A stretch of 64,000 bases of DNA from an uncultured beta proteobacterium (GTDB taxonomy: Bacteria > Pseudomonadota > Gammaproteobacteria > Burkholderiales > Burkholderiaceae_C). This document shows, piece by piece, positions 1 to 9,100 of the stretch; the stretch's first letter is position 1; each line of letters opens with the position of its first letter. The position numbers and the translations under genes are program-made. The notes under the pieces are model-generated. The model saw only the letters and a list, made by a program, of their open reading frames with translations, was not told where the DNA came from and ran no database searches. The stretch is taken from the NCBI GenBank assembly GCA_903823025.1, contig CAIJRK010000078.1, positions 1-64,000 on the forward strand, in the 5' to 3' direction.

Positions 1-126
1 CCTGATGCGAAGACCTTCACATCGACCATCAAGGACTTTTTTCAGACCCGCTGGCGCAAACTTTCCAAATCACTCACTAACCGATTTCTAGATAACTTTC
101 AGGTCATCAAAAAACCTGCATTTTGA
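1..126 (+). CDS. C-terminal end of a probable IS630-type transposase (cut by window edge)
   Basis: Frame 1 is open from the window edge to a TGA at 124-126, giving the last 41 residues of a protein. It reads DAKTFTSTIKDFF, then a basic stretch, then DNFQVIKKPAF. A TIKDFF-like block followed by a basic stretch and a closing DNF(R/Q)VI motif is how I remember the C-termini of IS630/Tc1-type DDE transposases, but only the tail is visible and no catalytic residue can be seen. No inverted repeat is recognisable downstream. The next gene starts about 20 bases later. It could be another protein family. Confidence 0.4.
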   Translation, partial: PDAKTFTSTIKDFFQTRWRKLSKSLTNRFLDNFQVIKKPAF

Positions 127-145
127 TTCGCGATTGCTATACGCT

Positions 146-940
146 ATGAAATTAATTGAGCCACTAACAGCGGAAAGTCAGCCGAACCTAGAGGCTTCGC
201 CGGGCTGCAACCGCTGCAAGAATCTTGACGATCTGGATTTCGAGTTCACCTTTGCCTATCAGCCTATTGTCGATTTCCACGCACGCGCCATTTTTGCCCA
301 CGAGGCGTTGGTGCGCGGTGTCAACAATGAGTCCGCCGAATCGATACTGGCGCAAGTCAACGACAAAAACCGTTATCGCTTCGATCAAGCCTGCCGTGTC
401 GAGGCCGTCAAAGGGGCCGCGCAGTTGGGTATTCAGGAATTCTTGTCGATCAATTTTTTACCCAATGCCGTCTATGAACCCGCAGCGTGCATTCGCTCAA
501 CGTTCGAGGCAGCGCGCAAATTCAATTTCCCGAAAGAACGGATTATTTTTGAAGTCATCGAAGGCGAGAAAGTGACCGACCGCCCTCATTTGATCAACGT
601 CTTTGAGGAATACAGGCGCTTTGGCTTTCAGACGGCGATTGATGATTTCGGCGCTGGCTATGCAGGCCTGAATCTGTTGGCCGATTTTCAGCCCGACATC
701 CTCAAAATCGACATGGATTTAATACGCGGCATCAACCACAGCAAGCCCAAGCAGGCCATTGTTGAAGGTGTTGTTCACATCAGTCGTCAACTCGGCATCA
801 AAGTTTTGGCAGAGGGCATCGAAACCAAAGCAGAACGTGACTTTTTGCTCACCAGCGGCATCACACTGATGCAGGGCTATTTGTTTTGCAGGCCAACGTT
901 CAAAGCCATCGGCAAGATTAACGCTGACGCGTGGGTTTGA
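146..940 (+). CDS. EAL-domain c-di-GMP phosphodiesterase
   Basis: This is a 264-residue stand-alone EAL domain, predicted to cut cyclic-di-GMP to pGpG in the cytoplasm. The signature series is present in order: HEALVRG (EAL motif), SINFLP (metal-binding Asn), FEVIEGE, AIDDFGAGYAG (the DDFGTG loop that binds the metals), LKIDMDLI (Lys-Ile-Asp), LAEGIE and GYLFCRP. All residues expected of an active phosphodiesterase appear kept. I chose the ATG at 146; a TTG at 134 in the same frame is less likely. There is no sensory or GGDEF domain, so partner control or expression level probably sets its activity. A GGDEF cyclase lies at 40-41 kb but is not linked. Confidence 0.9.
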   Translation: MKLIEPLTAESQPNLEASPGCNRCKNLDDLDFEFTFAYQPIVDFHARAIFAHEALVRGVNNESAESILAQVNDKNRYRFDQACRVEAVKGAAQLGIQEFLSINFLPNAVYEPAACIRSTFEAARKFNFPKERIIFEVIEGEKVTDRPHLINVFEEYRRFGFQTAIDDFGAGYAGLNLLADFQPDILKIDMDLIRGINHSKPKQAIVEGVVHISRQLGIKVLAEGIETKAERDFLLTSGITLMQGYLFCRPTFKAIGKINADAWV

Positions 941-1453
941 CGTTGACCGGGCGCTGATTCGGCCAAAGTTTTGCGGCCACCAGCAACCCGCCATTCGCTT
1001 GTGTCGCAGGTCGCCCGTGTTGAGGGCCTAGCCGCTTCGTCCCACGCGTGCTGTCAAACCGCCTCCGAGCATGGCGGTAAGGCGATCAGGGCTGTGTAGC
1101 TTGAGTGCGGGGCATGAGGGGATGTTGCGCTGGCTGGGGCACAATCGCACCTGCGGTGTCCCAAGTGCCCGGCTATCCTGCCTATGCCGCGTAGCTCAGA
1201 ACACGCGGTGTGCTTCGGTACGATGCCCCTGTGACACACCGACTCATCCCGTGTGCCCCAAGCAGTTCGGGCGGCATTTCTCCTATCCACATGTTTGGGC
1301 TACTTTGATTTAAAAACAAGGATCGGGTCACCCATGGCATCCGGATTTTGATAAAAACCAGCCCTGCTGGAATTCTCGGGTCGCCCCGAGAGAATGCTGA
1401 TTCCGGAAAGTTGTTTTTGGCTATTCCTTTAGTTCGTTCTTTTTGGTTCTTGC
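941..1453. other. 513-bp gap without a recognisable gene
   Basis: Short open frames occur on both strands but none looks like a protein: they are rich in Cys, Arg, His and Ser, as expected of noncoding GC-rich DNA. A 7-bp perfect hairpin (TCTCGGG, 4-base loop, CCCGAGA) lies at 1374-1391 without a T-run. The last 50 bases before the penicillin-binding protein gene are T-rich (around 1410-1450) and could hold its promoter, but I cannot place boxes reliably. No tRNA, rRNA or known riboswitch pattern was found. Confidence 0.5.
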
Positions 1454-3607
1454 ATGTTGACGCTCTCCCAACTCAAACCCCTTCTTGCCGACCGACTTCG
1501 CCGCTTTCGCCGCCCTACCCTGCGCGGTGTGGCGTGGACGCTGGCGGCCGTGCCGGTGCTTTTTTTGCTTTACGTGCTGGCGCTGATTCCGTTTACGCCC
1601 GGCATCAGCGACATCCGAAAAGCCAAGCAGGAGCAGCCGGCACAAATTCTTTCGGCGGACGGCAAACGGCTCACTGAATTCAAGTGGGCCAACCGCGTCT
1701 GGGTGCCACTGAACCAGATCGCGCCCTCGGTGGTGACGGCGCTGATTGCCACCGAAGACCATCGCTTTTATACGCATCACGGTCTGGACTGGCGGCGCAC
1801 GGCCTCGGCGGCTTTGCGCACTTTTTCAGGGGATCGGCAAGGCGGCTCGACGCTGACGCAACAACTGGCACGCAACCTCTACCCGGAAGAAGTCGGGCGC
1901 GCGCCCACGCTCAACCGCAAGCTCAAAGAAGCCATCACCGCGTTCAAAATCGAGGCGCTCTACACCAAGGATGAAATCCTGGAGACCTACCTCAACACCG
2001 TGCCGTTTCTCTACAACGCCTTCGGCATCGAGATGGCAGCGCGCACCTATTTCGATAAATCAGCCCAGCAGCTCGACCTGTTGCAAAGTGCCACGCTGGT
2101 CGGAATGCTCAAGGGCAACAGCTACTACAACCCGGTGCTCAACCCCGAGCGTGCCATGCAGCGCCGCAACACCGTATTGGCGCAAATGGTCAAGCGCGAA
2201 AAGCTGGATTCAGCCAACTATGAAGTGCTGAAAAAGCGGCCCCTGCGGATCGAATTCGAGCGGCAATTGGAACCGATGGGCGTGGCCCCCCACTTTACCC
2301 AACAACTACGAAAATGGCTGATTTCCTGGGCCGATAGCAACGACTACAACATCTACACCGATGGTTTGGTGGTGCGCACCACGCTCGACTCGCGCCTGCA
2401 AAACGCGGCCAACCAAGCAGTCGCACGTCAAGGGCGGCAACTGCAAGGCGTGGCCGATAGCGCGTGGCGACCCCGCACGGTGTGGGGTGCCAGTAGTGCG
2501 TTGGTGCAAGCTTTTGTACGCGAAACGCCTGAGTACCGTCGCGCCCTCAACACGGGCGTCATGGCAGAAGATGCCTTGAAAAAACTGATGACGGATGCCT
2601 CCTTCATGCGTGCCCTGCGCGAACAAAAAACCCGCGTGCAAGTCAGTTTTATGGCCATAGACCCGCGCAATGGCCAAATCCGCGCCTGGGTTGGTAGCCG
2701 CGATTTTGGGCAAGACCCGTTTGACCATGTGCAGCAATCGCGCCGCCAGCCCGGCTCCACTTTCAAACCTTTTGTGTATGGCGCCGCGTTTGAAAATGGG
2801 GCCAAGTCCGACGATACCTTCATCGACCAGGCGATAGAAATCCCCCTGCCCGGCGGTGACGTCTGGCGCCCCACCGATGACACGCCGCCCAGTGGGCGCA
2901 CGGTCAGTCTGCGCGACGGCCTCGCCTATTCCAAAAACACCATCACCGCCCAACTCATGCAAACCGTCGGCCCGGCCAAGGTCGCCAAACTGGCCCGCGC
3001 CATGGGCGTGCGGCAAAGCAAGCTTGACTTGGTGCCCTCGCTGGCATTGGGCACCAGCCCGGTCAGCCTGAAAGAAATGGTCAGCGCTTACGGCACGATG
3101 GCCAATGAGGGCGGTTATCTGGAGCCGATGCTGGTAACCCGCATTGAAAACAGCCAAGGCACCGTGCTGGCCGAGTTTCAACCCTTGGCGGCTGAACCCG
3201 CGCTGTCAGCGCAAGCCAACTACCGGCTGCTTGACGCCATGCGCGGCGTAGTGGATCGGGGCACGGGCAGCGCCATTCGCAGTCGCTTTGGCATCCGCGC
3301 CGACGTGGCGGGAAAAACCGGCACCACGCAAGACAACGCCGACGGCTGGTTCATCCTGATGCATCCGCAGTTAGTGGCAGGCGCTTGGGTCGGTTTTAAC
3401 GACAGTCGCGTGACCTTGCGAAGCGACTATTGGGGTCAGGGCGCACACAGCGCGTTGCCGATTGTGGGCGACTTCACCGCGCAAGCCTTACGCTCGCGCG
3501 TCATCGACGCCCAGGCCAAGTTTTTAGCGCCGCAAGACACCGGCTTTTTCAGCCAGTGGCAAAACCGCCTGCGTGATTGGGTTGGCCGTGTGTTCAACCG
3601 TTCATAA
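1454..3607 (+). CDS. Class A penicillin-binding protein (bifunctional transglycosylase/transpeptidase)
   Basis: The 717-residue protein polymerises and cross-links peptidoglycan on the outer face of the inner membrane. A basic N-terminus is followed by one membrane anchor (about residues 27-48). The GT51 glycosyltransferase domain shows EDHRFYTHHG (Glu101) and GGSTLTQQLARNL (from about 130). The transpeptidase domain shows the nucleophile box STFK (435-438), SKN (493-495) and KTGTT (621-625), so both active sites look intact. Length and organisation fit PBP1A/1B/1C-type enzymes; I cannot tell which. The start is ATG at 1454 with a poor Shine-Dalgarno. The stop lies 33 bases from the end of the IS607 tnpB gene, which converges on it. 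Confidence 0.9.
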   Translation: MLTLSQLKPLLADRLRRFRRPTLRGVAWTLAAVPVLFLLYVLALIPFTPGISDIRKAKQEQPAQILSADGKRLTEFKWANRVWVPLNQIAPSVVTALIATEDHRFYTHHGLDWRRTASAALRTFSGDRQGGSTLTQQLARNLYPEEVGRAPTLNRKLKEAITAFKIEALYTKDEILETYLNTVPFLYNAFGIEMAARTYFDKSAQQLDLLQSATLVGMLKGNSYYNPVLNPERAMQRRNTVLAQMVKREKLDSANYEVLKKRPLRIEFERQLEPMGVAPHFTQQLRKWLISWADSNDYNIYTDGLVVRTTLDSRLQNAANQAVARQGRQLQGVADSAWRPRTVWGASSALVQAFVRETPEYRRALNTGVMAEDALKKLMTDASFMRALREQKTRVQVSFMAIDPRNGQIRAWVGSRDFGQDPFDHVQQSRRQPGSTFKPFVYGAAFENGAKSDDTFIDQAIEIPLPGGDVWRPTDDTPPSGRTVSLRDGLAYSKNTITAQLMQTVGPAKVAKLARAMGVRQSKLDLVPSLALGTSPVSLKEMVSAYGTMANEGGYLEPMLVTRIENSQGTVLAEFQPLAAEPALSAQANYRLLDAMRGVVDRGTGSAIRSRFGIRADVAGKTGTTQDNADGWFILMHPQLVAGAWVGFNDSRVTLRSDYWGQGAHSALPIVGDFTAQALRSRVIDAQAKFLAPQDTGFFSQWQNRLRDWVGRVFNRS

Positions 3608-3640
3608 AACCATAGACAACTATTCCAAGGCAGGTTTTCA

Positions 3641-3800
3641 CTACCAAGGAACGTCATCCAGTACGTCAGCAGAACAGTTTTGCTGACGATTCGCACCACG
3701 GGATCGCACCGTGGAAGACCAGATAGCACCCAATGGCCGCGTCGGCGGGGCCAAAGGTGGCGGAGGTCTTTGATGATCTCCGCACCGGTAGTGCGCTACA
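3641..3800 (-). ncRNA. Candidate omega-RNA scaffold overlapping the 3' end of tnpB
   Basis: TnpB proteins are normally guided by an RNA made from the 3' end of their own gene and the element's right end. Here the last ~50 codons of tnpB encode low-complexity sequence and the DNA holds two strong hairpins. One is at 3664-3688 (CGTCAGCA, 9-base loop, TGCTGACG). The other is at 3696-3714 (CCACGG, 7-base loop, CCGTGG). This is what a structured RNA overlapping the coding end would look like. The exact RNA ends and guide cannot be read from sequence alone, so the coordinates are a guess at the structured part. Confidence 0.35.
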
Positions 3801-5272
3801 TGCGCTGCTTTCAGATTCGTCCTGACCTTCGACCAAAACGTCCATACATGCTTCGAGCGATTCCTTGCAGGTAGCTCAAAGGTGACATGGTCGCCATTCG
3901 CCGTGGGCACCAGCCCGCCAGCCACAGCCGAACGCTCAGACAAACCCAAACCTCGACGGGCGATGACCAATGCCGCGCCCTGATGAACCGATATGCCCTG
4001 TCTCTGTGCGTGGTTCACCGCACCGATCACCGACGTGTACGCCGGATTGACTTCAATCACCTCGACGCCTGCCCGAAAGGCGGCAGCCAAGATGGTGCTC
4101 GCCACCTTGTTGCAAGAGAAGCTCGACAGCATCCGCGCCTGCTTGCGATTGACAGCCTCCAGTTCAGCCTTCTTTTTCTGGAAATTGAGTTTTTCGATCA
4201 CAACCGGTTTCCCGGCTTGACGCGCTTGCCGGGCGATGGAGACCGCCGCATCCCCGATCAGCGCTTTGGCCTGCTCACTTGATTTGCCATAGGTGTGCAG
4301 ATCAATTCTGCGAGTGCCCACCAGATTGCCAAACCGGTCTATTTCAGACACCGCCAGGTGATCCGCGTTGACGTCCATGCCAACGGCACCCATCGACCAG
4401 TTGGTCTCGATGTTGACCGCTTGCGCTTGGCAACTGACAAACACACGCCAGCCTTTGGCATCCCGTACAAAGCGGTAACTCAATGCGGTGCCGGTGCGCT
4501 TGACCGTGGCAATCCCGGCTTTGGTGGTTGCTGTGATGCGTTGGCTGCTGTTCAGTGCGGCCACGATCTCTGCGTGACCATAGGCAAAGCGAATGCCGGT
4601 GAGGCTCAGGTATTTGTCCTGGCTGACCAAGGCGTCAGGCAGTCGCAGTGTCAGGGACAAACTGCCGTCCAATGCGACGACGGCCTGACAGCCTTGGCAT
4701 CCGGCGGATTCATCCTTGCTGCCCAACACAAAGAACTGGCTGGAGCGTTCGGCAAGCCAATCTTGTTTCCAGTCTTCGTGCGATGCGTAGCCGTTGGCTT
4801 GAAGGTCAAACTGGGCGTGAAATAGCTTTTTGGAGCCGAAGCACAAACGCACTTTGCCTGCAGCTTGGTCGGCTTGCATGGCCGACAGACGCGCTTGCAG
4901 CATGCCAAGGCGGCGTTTTTTCTGGTGCAACTTGTCAGCACGAGCCGATTTTTTTGAAGCCAGTTTGGCAATGACTTTGGCGGCTTTCTTGATTTTTGCT
5001 TGCGCCTCAATCATCAAATCGGGCCTGCGTTGCTTGATCGAATCCATCTTGCCATCCAAGCCGATACGCACCGCATTGAACTGGCGCGCAGTGATGCCAA
5101 AGCGGGGAAGAAAGTCGCGTTTGAGGTCGTTGAGTTTTCCGCCCGCTTGCAGCGCTGCAAAGAGACTGCGCTCGGTGCGGCCATACAACTCAGCATAAGC
5201 GTCCAGTACCGCAGCCTGCTCATCATCAAGGACGGGACGGGTTTGGTAAGTGAAAACGGGGCGCTCACTCAT
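3641..5272 (-). CDS. tnpB: TnpB-like RNA-guided nuclease family protein, zinc-ribbon-less, RuvC-III Asp replaced
   Basis: The protein has 543 residues from the ATG at 5272, which overlaps the tnpA stop by 8 bases (ATGAGTGA). RuvC-I is at VGMDVNADHLAV (Asp300) and RuvC-II at VVIEKLNF (Glu360). The C-terminal part reads NPAYTS (409-414) then GISVHQGAALVIARR (426-440). Where ordinary TnpB has RDxNAAxNI this protein has VHQGAAL, so His430 stands in for the third catalytic Asp. No paired CxxC zinc ribbon lies before it; the only CxxC is mid-protein (192-195). I recall this layout from proteins called TnpB-related accessory proteins. Whether it cuts, binds or is inactive is unknown. The last ~50 residues probably reflect an overlapping RNA rather than a folded domain. 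Confidence 0.85.
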   Translation of the reverse strand: MSERPVFTYQTRPVLDDEQAAVLDAYAELYGRTERSLFAALQAGGKLNDLKRDFLPRFGITARQFNAVRIGLDGKMDSIKQRRPDLMIEAQAKIKKAAKVIAKLASKKSARADKLHQKKRRLGMLQARLSAMQADQAAGKVRLCFGSKKLFHAQFDLQANGYASHEDWKQDWLAERSSQFFVLGSKDESAGCQGCQAVVALDGSLSLTLRLPDALVSQDKYLSLTGIRFAYGHAEIVAALNSSQRITATTKAGIATVKRTGTALSYRFVRDAKGWRVFVSCQAQAVNIETNWSMGAVGMDVNADHLAVSEIDRFGNLVGTRRIDLHTYGKSSEQAKALIGDAAVSIARQARQAGKPVVIEKLNFQKKKAELEAVNRKQARMLSSFSCNKVASTILAAAFRAGVEVIEVNPAYTSVIGAVNHAQRQGISVHQGAALVIARRGLGLSERSAVAGGLVPTANGDHVTFELPARNRSKHVWTFWSKVRTNLKAAHVAHYRCGDHQRPPPPLAPPTRPLGAIWSSTVRSRGANRQQNCSADVLDDVPW

Positions 5273-5837
5273 GATGAACCTCATGAATGGCATCAAGTGC
5301 TTTTTGCGCCCGATTCTTGGCCGAGCGTTTATCGTACAAACGAGCGCACATAGAGACAATCACCTCGTGCAAATCGCGCACGATATCGTCATTGAGTTCT
5401 TCAGCTTGCATCACAACAATCTTTCGGCCCTGAGCCGCCAGCGCAGATTCAACATACTCAAAACCGAACCGCATCAGCCGATCACGATGTTCGACCAGAA
5501 TCGTTTGCACCTGCGCATTACCCAACAGGCGCATCATGCCCTTGCGATGCCCGTTAAGGCCAGAACCAATTTCTTTAACCGAGTCCACGACCGGCATTTT
5601 CTGCGCAATGGCGAATTCCAATAGTCGGGCGAGTTGCCGATCTAAATCGGCTTTCTGGTCGGCGCTTGATACCCGCGCATAAAGCGCAACACCACCGCGA
5701 ATGACTTTGGGCTCATGAACGATAAAAGTGCCGCTTGGCATTTGCTCAACCGGCACCGGCATGGTTCCAGCCTTGCACCAACGCCACGCTGTTTTATACG
5801 AAATGCCTTGCTCCTTGGCCCAAATACTTAGCTTCAT
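5265..5837 (-). CDS. tnpA: IS607-family serine-recombinase transposase
   Basis: The 190-residue protein has a MerR-like helix-turn-helix at the N-terminus (about 1-40, with GISYKTAWRWCKAG) followed by a resolvase-type catalytic domain starting GVALYARVSSADQK. Ser57 is the likely nucleophile, and EHRDRLMRFG supplies the arginine cluster. It should excise and insert the element as a circular intermediate, using a tiny matched core instead of inverted repeats. I chose the ATG at 5837; another frame-consistent start at 5876 adds 13 residues that do not look like the family. All expected motifs are present, so the transposase looks intact. Confidence 0.92.
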   Translation of the reverse strand: MKLSIWAKEQGISYKTAWRWCKAGTMPVPVEQMPSGTFIVHEPKVIRGGVALYARVSSADQKADLDRQLARLLEFAIAQKMPVVDSVKEIGSGLNGHRKGMMRLLGNAQVQTILVEHRDRLMRFGFEYVESALAAQGRKIVVMQAEELNDDIVRDLHEVIVSMCARLYDKRSAKNRAQKALDAIHEVHHE

Positions 5838-6065
5838 AGATCGCGTGCCTGCCGCGCAAAGCACTGACGCCGACATTCAGGAGAAAACACAGACTCATCA
5901 AGCAATTTCACAAGCACGTCTTTAGACCACCCATGTCTGGCAAGTACGCTGGTTTGATTCATCATCGATTTCATGGAAAAATTATATTCTTTTCGTCTAT
6001 TAATGTCTATATTTGTGAATGCTTGTTAATGTTTTTTGTAACTGTTGGAAACCCCCCTTCCGCGC

Positions 6066-6109
6066 CTTAACGTCTTTAACGTCTTTAACGCCTTTAATGT
6101 CTTGACGCC
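6066..6109. repeat. Five short tandem 9-base units just after uvrA
   Basis: Reading the plus strand, units CTTAACGTC, TTTAACGTC, TTTAACGCC, TTTAATGTC and TTGACGCC follow each other immediately downstream of the uvrA stop codon (6110-6112). The units differ at one to three positions, and the last lacks a base. It is a small minisatellite between the IS607 element and the double uvrA gene. Confidence 0.8.
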
Positions 6110-9100
6110 TTAGCGCGCCAGCACTGCAGTCAGCGCCACGCCTGTCGGTGTGCCCAGTTTCACCACACCTTCCGGCGTCGTCTCGGCCACAATGCGACCC
6201 CCCGCATGGCCGCCGTCCGGCCCGAGATCAATCACCCAATCGGCCTCGGCAATCACGTCCAGATCATGCTCAATCACCACCACGCTGTGACCGCCGTCAA
6301 CCAGACGATGCAGCACTTGGATGAGTTTTTCCACATCAGCCATGTGCAGGCCCACCGTGGGTTCGTCCAGCACATACAAGGTGTGCGGCGCTTTCTGGCC
6401 GCGCCGCGTGATGTCGTCGCGCACTTTACTGAGTTCAGTCACCAGCTTGAGGCGCTGCGCCTCACCGCCACTGAGCGTGGGCGACGGTTGACCTAACGTC
6501 AAATAACCCAGCCCGACATCTTTCAGCAACTGCACGGGATGTGCAATATTGGGCAAAGCCGCAAAAAATTCAACCGCCTCATCCACCTCCATTTGCAGCA
6601 CATCACCGATGTTCTTGCCGCGCCAAGTCACCGCCAAAGTTTCAGGATTAAAGCGGGTACCTTTGCAGGTTTCGCACAACACTTTCACGTCCGGTAAAAA
6701 GCTCATGGCAATGGTGCGAATGCCCTGCCCTTCACACCCTGCACAACGCCCCTCGCCCGTATTAAAGCTAAAACGATTCGCCGCATAACCCCGCGCTTTG
6801 GCCTCCAGCGTGTCGGCAAACAACTTGCGAATGACATCCCAAAAGCCGATATAAGTCGCAGGACAAGAACGCGGCGTTTTGCCAATAGGCGTTTGATCCA
6901 CCTCCAACACACGGTCCACGGACTCAAACCCGGCCACCGACGCGCAACCCACCCAAGCCATTTTTTCGCCAGCGGCCAACGCATCACGGCCCGCTTTGGT
7001 GCTGCGTTTTTGAACGACCGAATGCACGTTAGCCAGCAACACATCGCGGGCCAACGTCGATTTACCAGAACCGGAAACACCCGTGACAGCCACCAGACGA
7101 CCCAAGGGAACTTGCGTCGTGACGTTTTGCAAGTTGTGCAAACTGGCCCCCGTAACAGTGAGCCAGCGTTGCACTTCGGGGGCCATGAAATTGGAGTCAG
7201 CATCCAATTTCACTTTAGATTTTTTCTTCTTCGGAGGTACGGGCACGAAAATGGAAGCCGACCCCAATGTCACGACCGCCGCAGCATTGCCCAACGCTGC
7301 AGCATCCAACGGAATCGCGGCTGAAGCCGGTTCGCCAACCACCACCGCATCAAAGACAACAGCCCGCCGCACCCGCAAAGGATGCTTCATCGCGTGCAAC
7401 AAATAGCGCCCCGTCTGCGACTCAGCCGCCCGCTCAATAGCAGCCACAGAACCTTCCGCCACCAGCCGTCCACCCCGCTTGCCCGCACTCGGCCCAATAT
7501 CAATAATGTGATCCGCATGACGAATCGTCTCCTCGTCGTGCTCCACCACCACCAGCGTATTCCCTTTGTCGCTCAAACTCTTCAGCGCACGCAACAAAAT
7601 CTGATTGTCCCGGGCGTGCAGGCCAATCGTCGGCTCATCCAGCACATAACACACGCCCTGCAAATTGCTCCCCAGTTGCGCCGCCAAACGAATCCGCTGC
7701 GCCTCCCCGCCACTGAGCGTCGGCGCGCCCCGATCCAGCGTGAGATAGCCCAGCCCCACCTGCTCCAAAAACGCCAGACGACTCTTGATCTCAGGCACCA
7801 AATCACGCGCAATCTCGGACTCACGCGCACTCATGCGACCCACACGCTGCAACGCCTCAACCCACTGACGTAAATCAGTCACACTCATACGCGCCAACTC
7901 GGTGATGGCCACCTCACTGAACTTCACCGCGCGGGCCGTTGGATTCAAACGCGCGCCCAAACAAGCCGGACAAGCCGTGTCCAGCACGGCATCCACATCC
8001 GGCTCGGCAAAGGTTTGTTCACGACCTTTGTTCTCCTCATCACGCACCGAATCATCAAACACCGTGCGTTGCTCCCGCGTCAATTTCACGCCGGTTCCTA
8101 CGCACTCGGGACACCAGCCATGCTTGCTGTTGTAGGAGAACAAACGCGGGTCCAACTCGGCATAACTGGTGCTGCACACCGGGCAAGCGCGCTGGGTAGA
8201 AAACGCCGCCAGCGTCCCAATAGCCGCCGTCGCCGTGCCGCTCAACAGGGCCTCTTTCAAACCATTCAAATGACTCAACACATGCACCACGCCTTTGCCG
8301 TGCATCAACGCCAATGCCAACGCCTCACGCAACGCTTTTTCATTAGCAGGCGACACATCAAGACTGATCACCGGCAACTCAATCGTGTGCTCTTTGAAAC
8401 GGTCAATACGCGGGAACCCGGTTGTCGGCAAAAAGTTGCCATCGACCCGCAAATGCGTAAAACCACGAGGCCGCGCCCAATCAGCCAACTCGGTATAAAC
8501 GCCCTTGCGGTTCATCACCAAAGGTGCCAACAAACCAATGTGCTGCCCCCGAAAGTTTTTCATCAACTGCGCGGCAATACTGTCCGGCGTTTGCGGGGCC
8601 ACAGCAGCGCCGTCATGAATGCAATGCTGCGTGCCCAACTTGACATACAGCAGCCGCAAGAAATGCCAAACCTCCGTCGTCGTGCCCACCGTCGATTTAC
8701 GCCCGCCTCTTGAGAGCCGCTGCTCAATCGCCACCGTCGGCGGAATGCCATAAACCGCATCCACCTCAGGCCGCCCCGCCGGTTGCACGATAGAACGGGC
8801 ATAAGCATTGAGCGACTCCAGATAACGCCGCTGCCCCTCGTTAAACAAAATATCAAACGCCAACGTCGATTTACCCGACCCAGAAACCCCCGTCACCACG
8901 GTCAATTGGCCACGCGGAATGTTCACACTCAACGACTTCAAGTTGTGCTCCCTCGCATTAACAATCTGAATGCAATCGTCAACCGTCTGCAAATCACGGT
9001 TCGCGGTGGATGGGGTCACGCCGGACAACGATGTTGAGCCTGCGTCTGAGGCGGCCGGCGTGACCCCATCCACCGCAGCACGCACCAGATAACGCCCCGA

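Larger units (their letters stand above)
3641..5837 (-). mobile_element. IS607-type element (tnpA serine transposase + tnpB); minimum extent
   Basis: Two overlapping minus-strand genes, tnpA (5265-5837) and tnpB (3641-5272), form a compact element between the penicillin-binding protein gene (ends 3607) and the double uvrA gene (ends 6110). The order, the serine-recombinase transposase with a MerR-like N-terminus and the 8-base gene overlap are typical of IS607. IS607 elements have no terminal inverted repeats and make no long target duplication, so exact ends cannot be read from one copy; they lie somewhere in 3608-3690 and 5838-6065. The bases at 5970-6050 are AT-rich compared with the surroundings and may be the left end. 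Confidence 0.85.

Noticed and set aside
1186-1200. GCCGCGTAGCTCAGA resembles the start of a tRNA (TAGCTCAG)
   Set aside because: No T-arm (GGTTC.A) or acceptor partner follows within 90 bases, so no cloverleaf forms.
2306-3181. Minus-strand frame of 291 codons opposite the penicillin-binding protein gene
   Set aside because: Shadow frame; transglycosylase/transpeptidase motifs show that the plus strand is coding.
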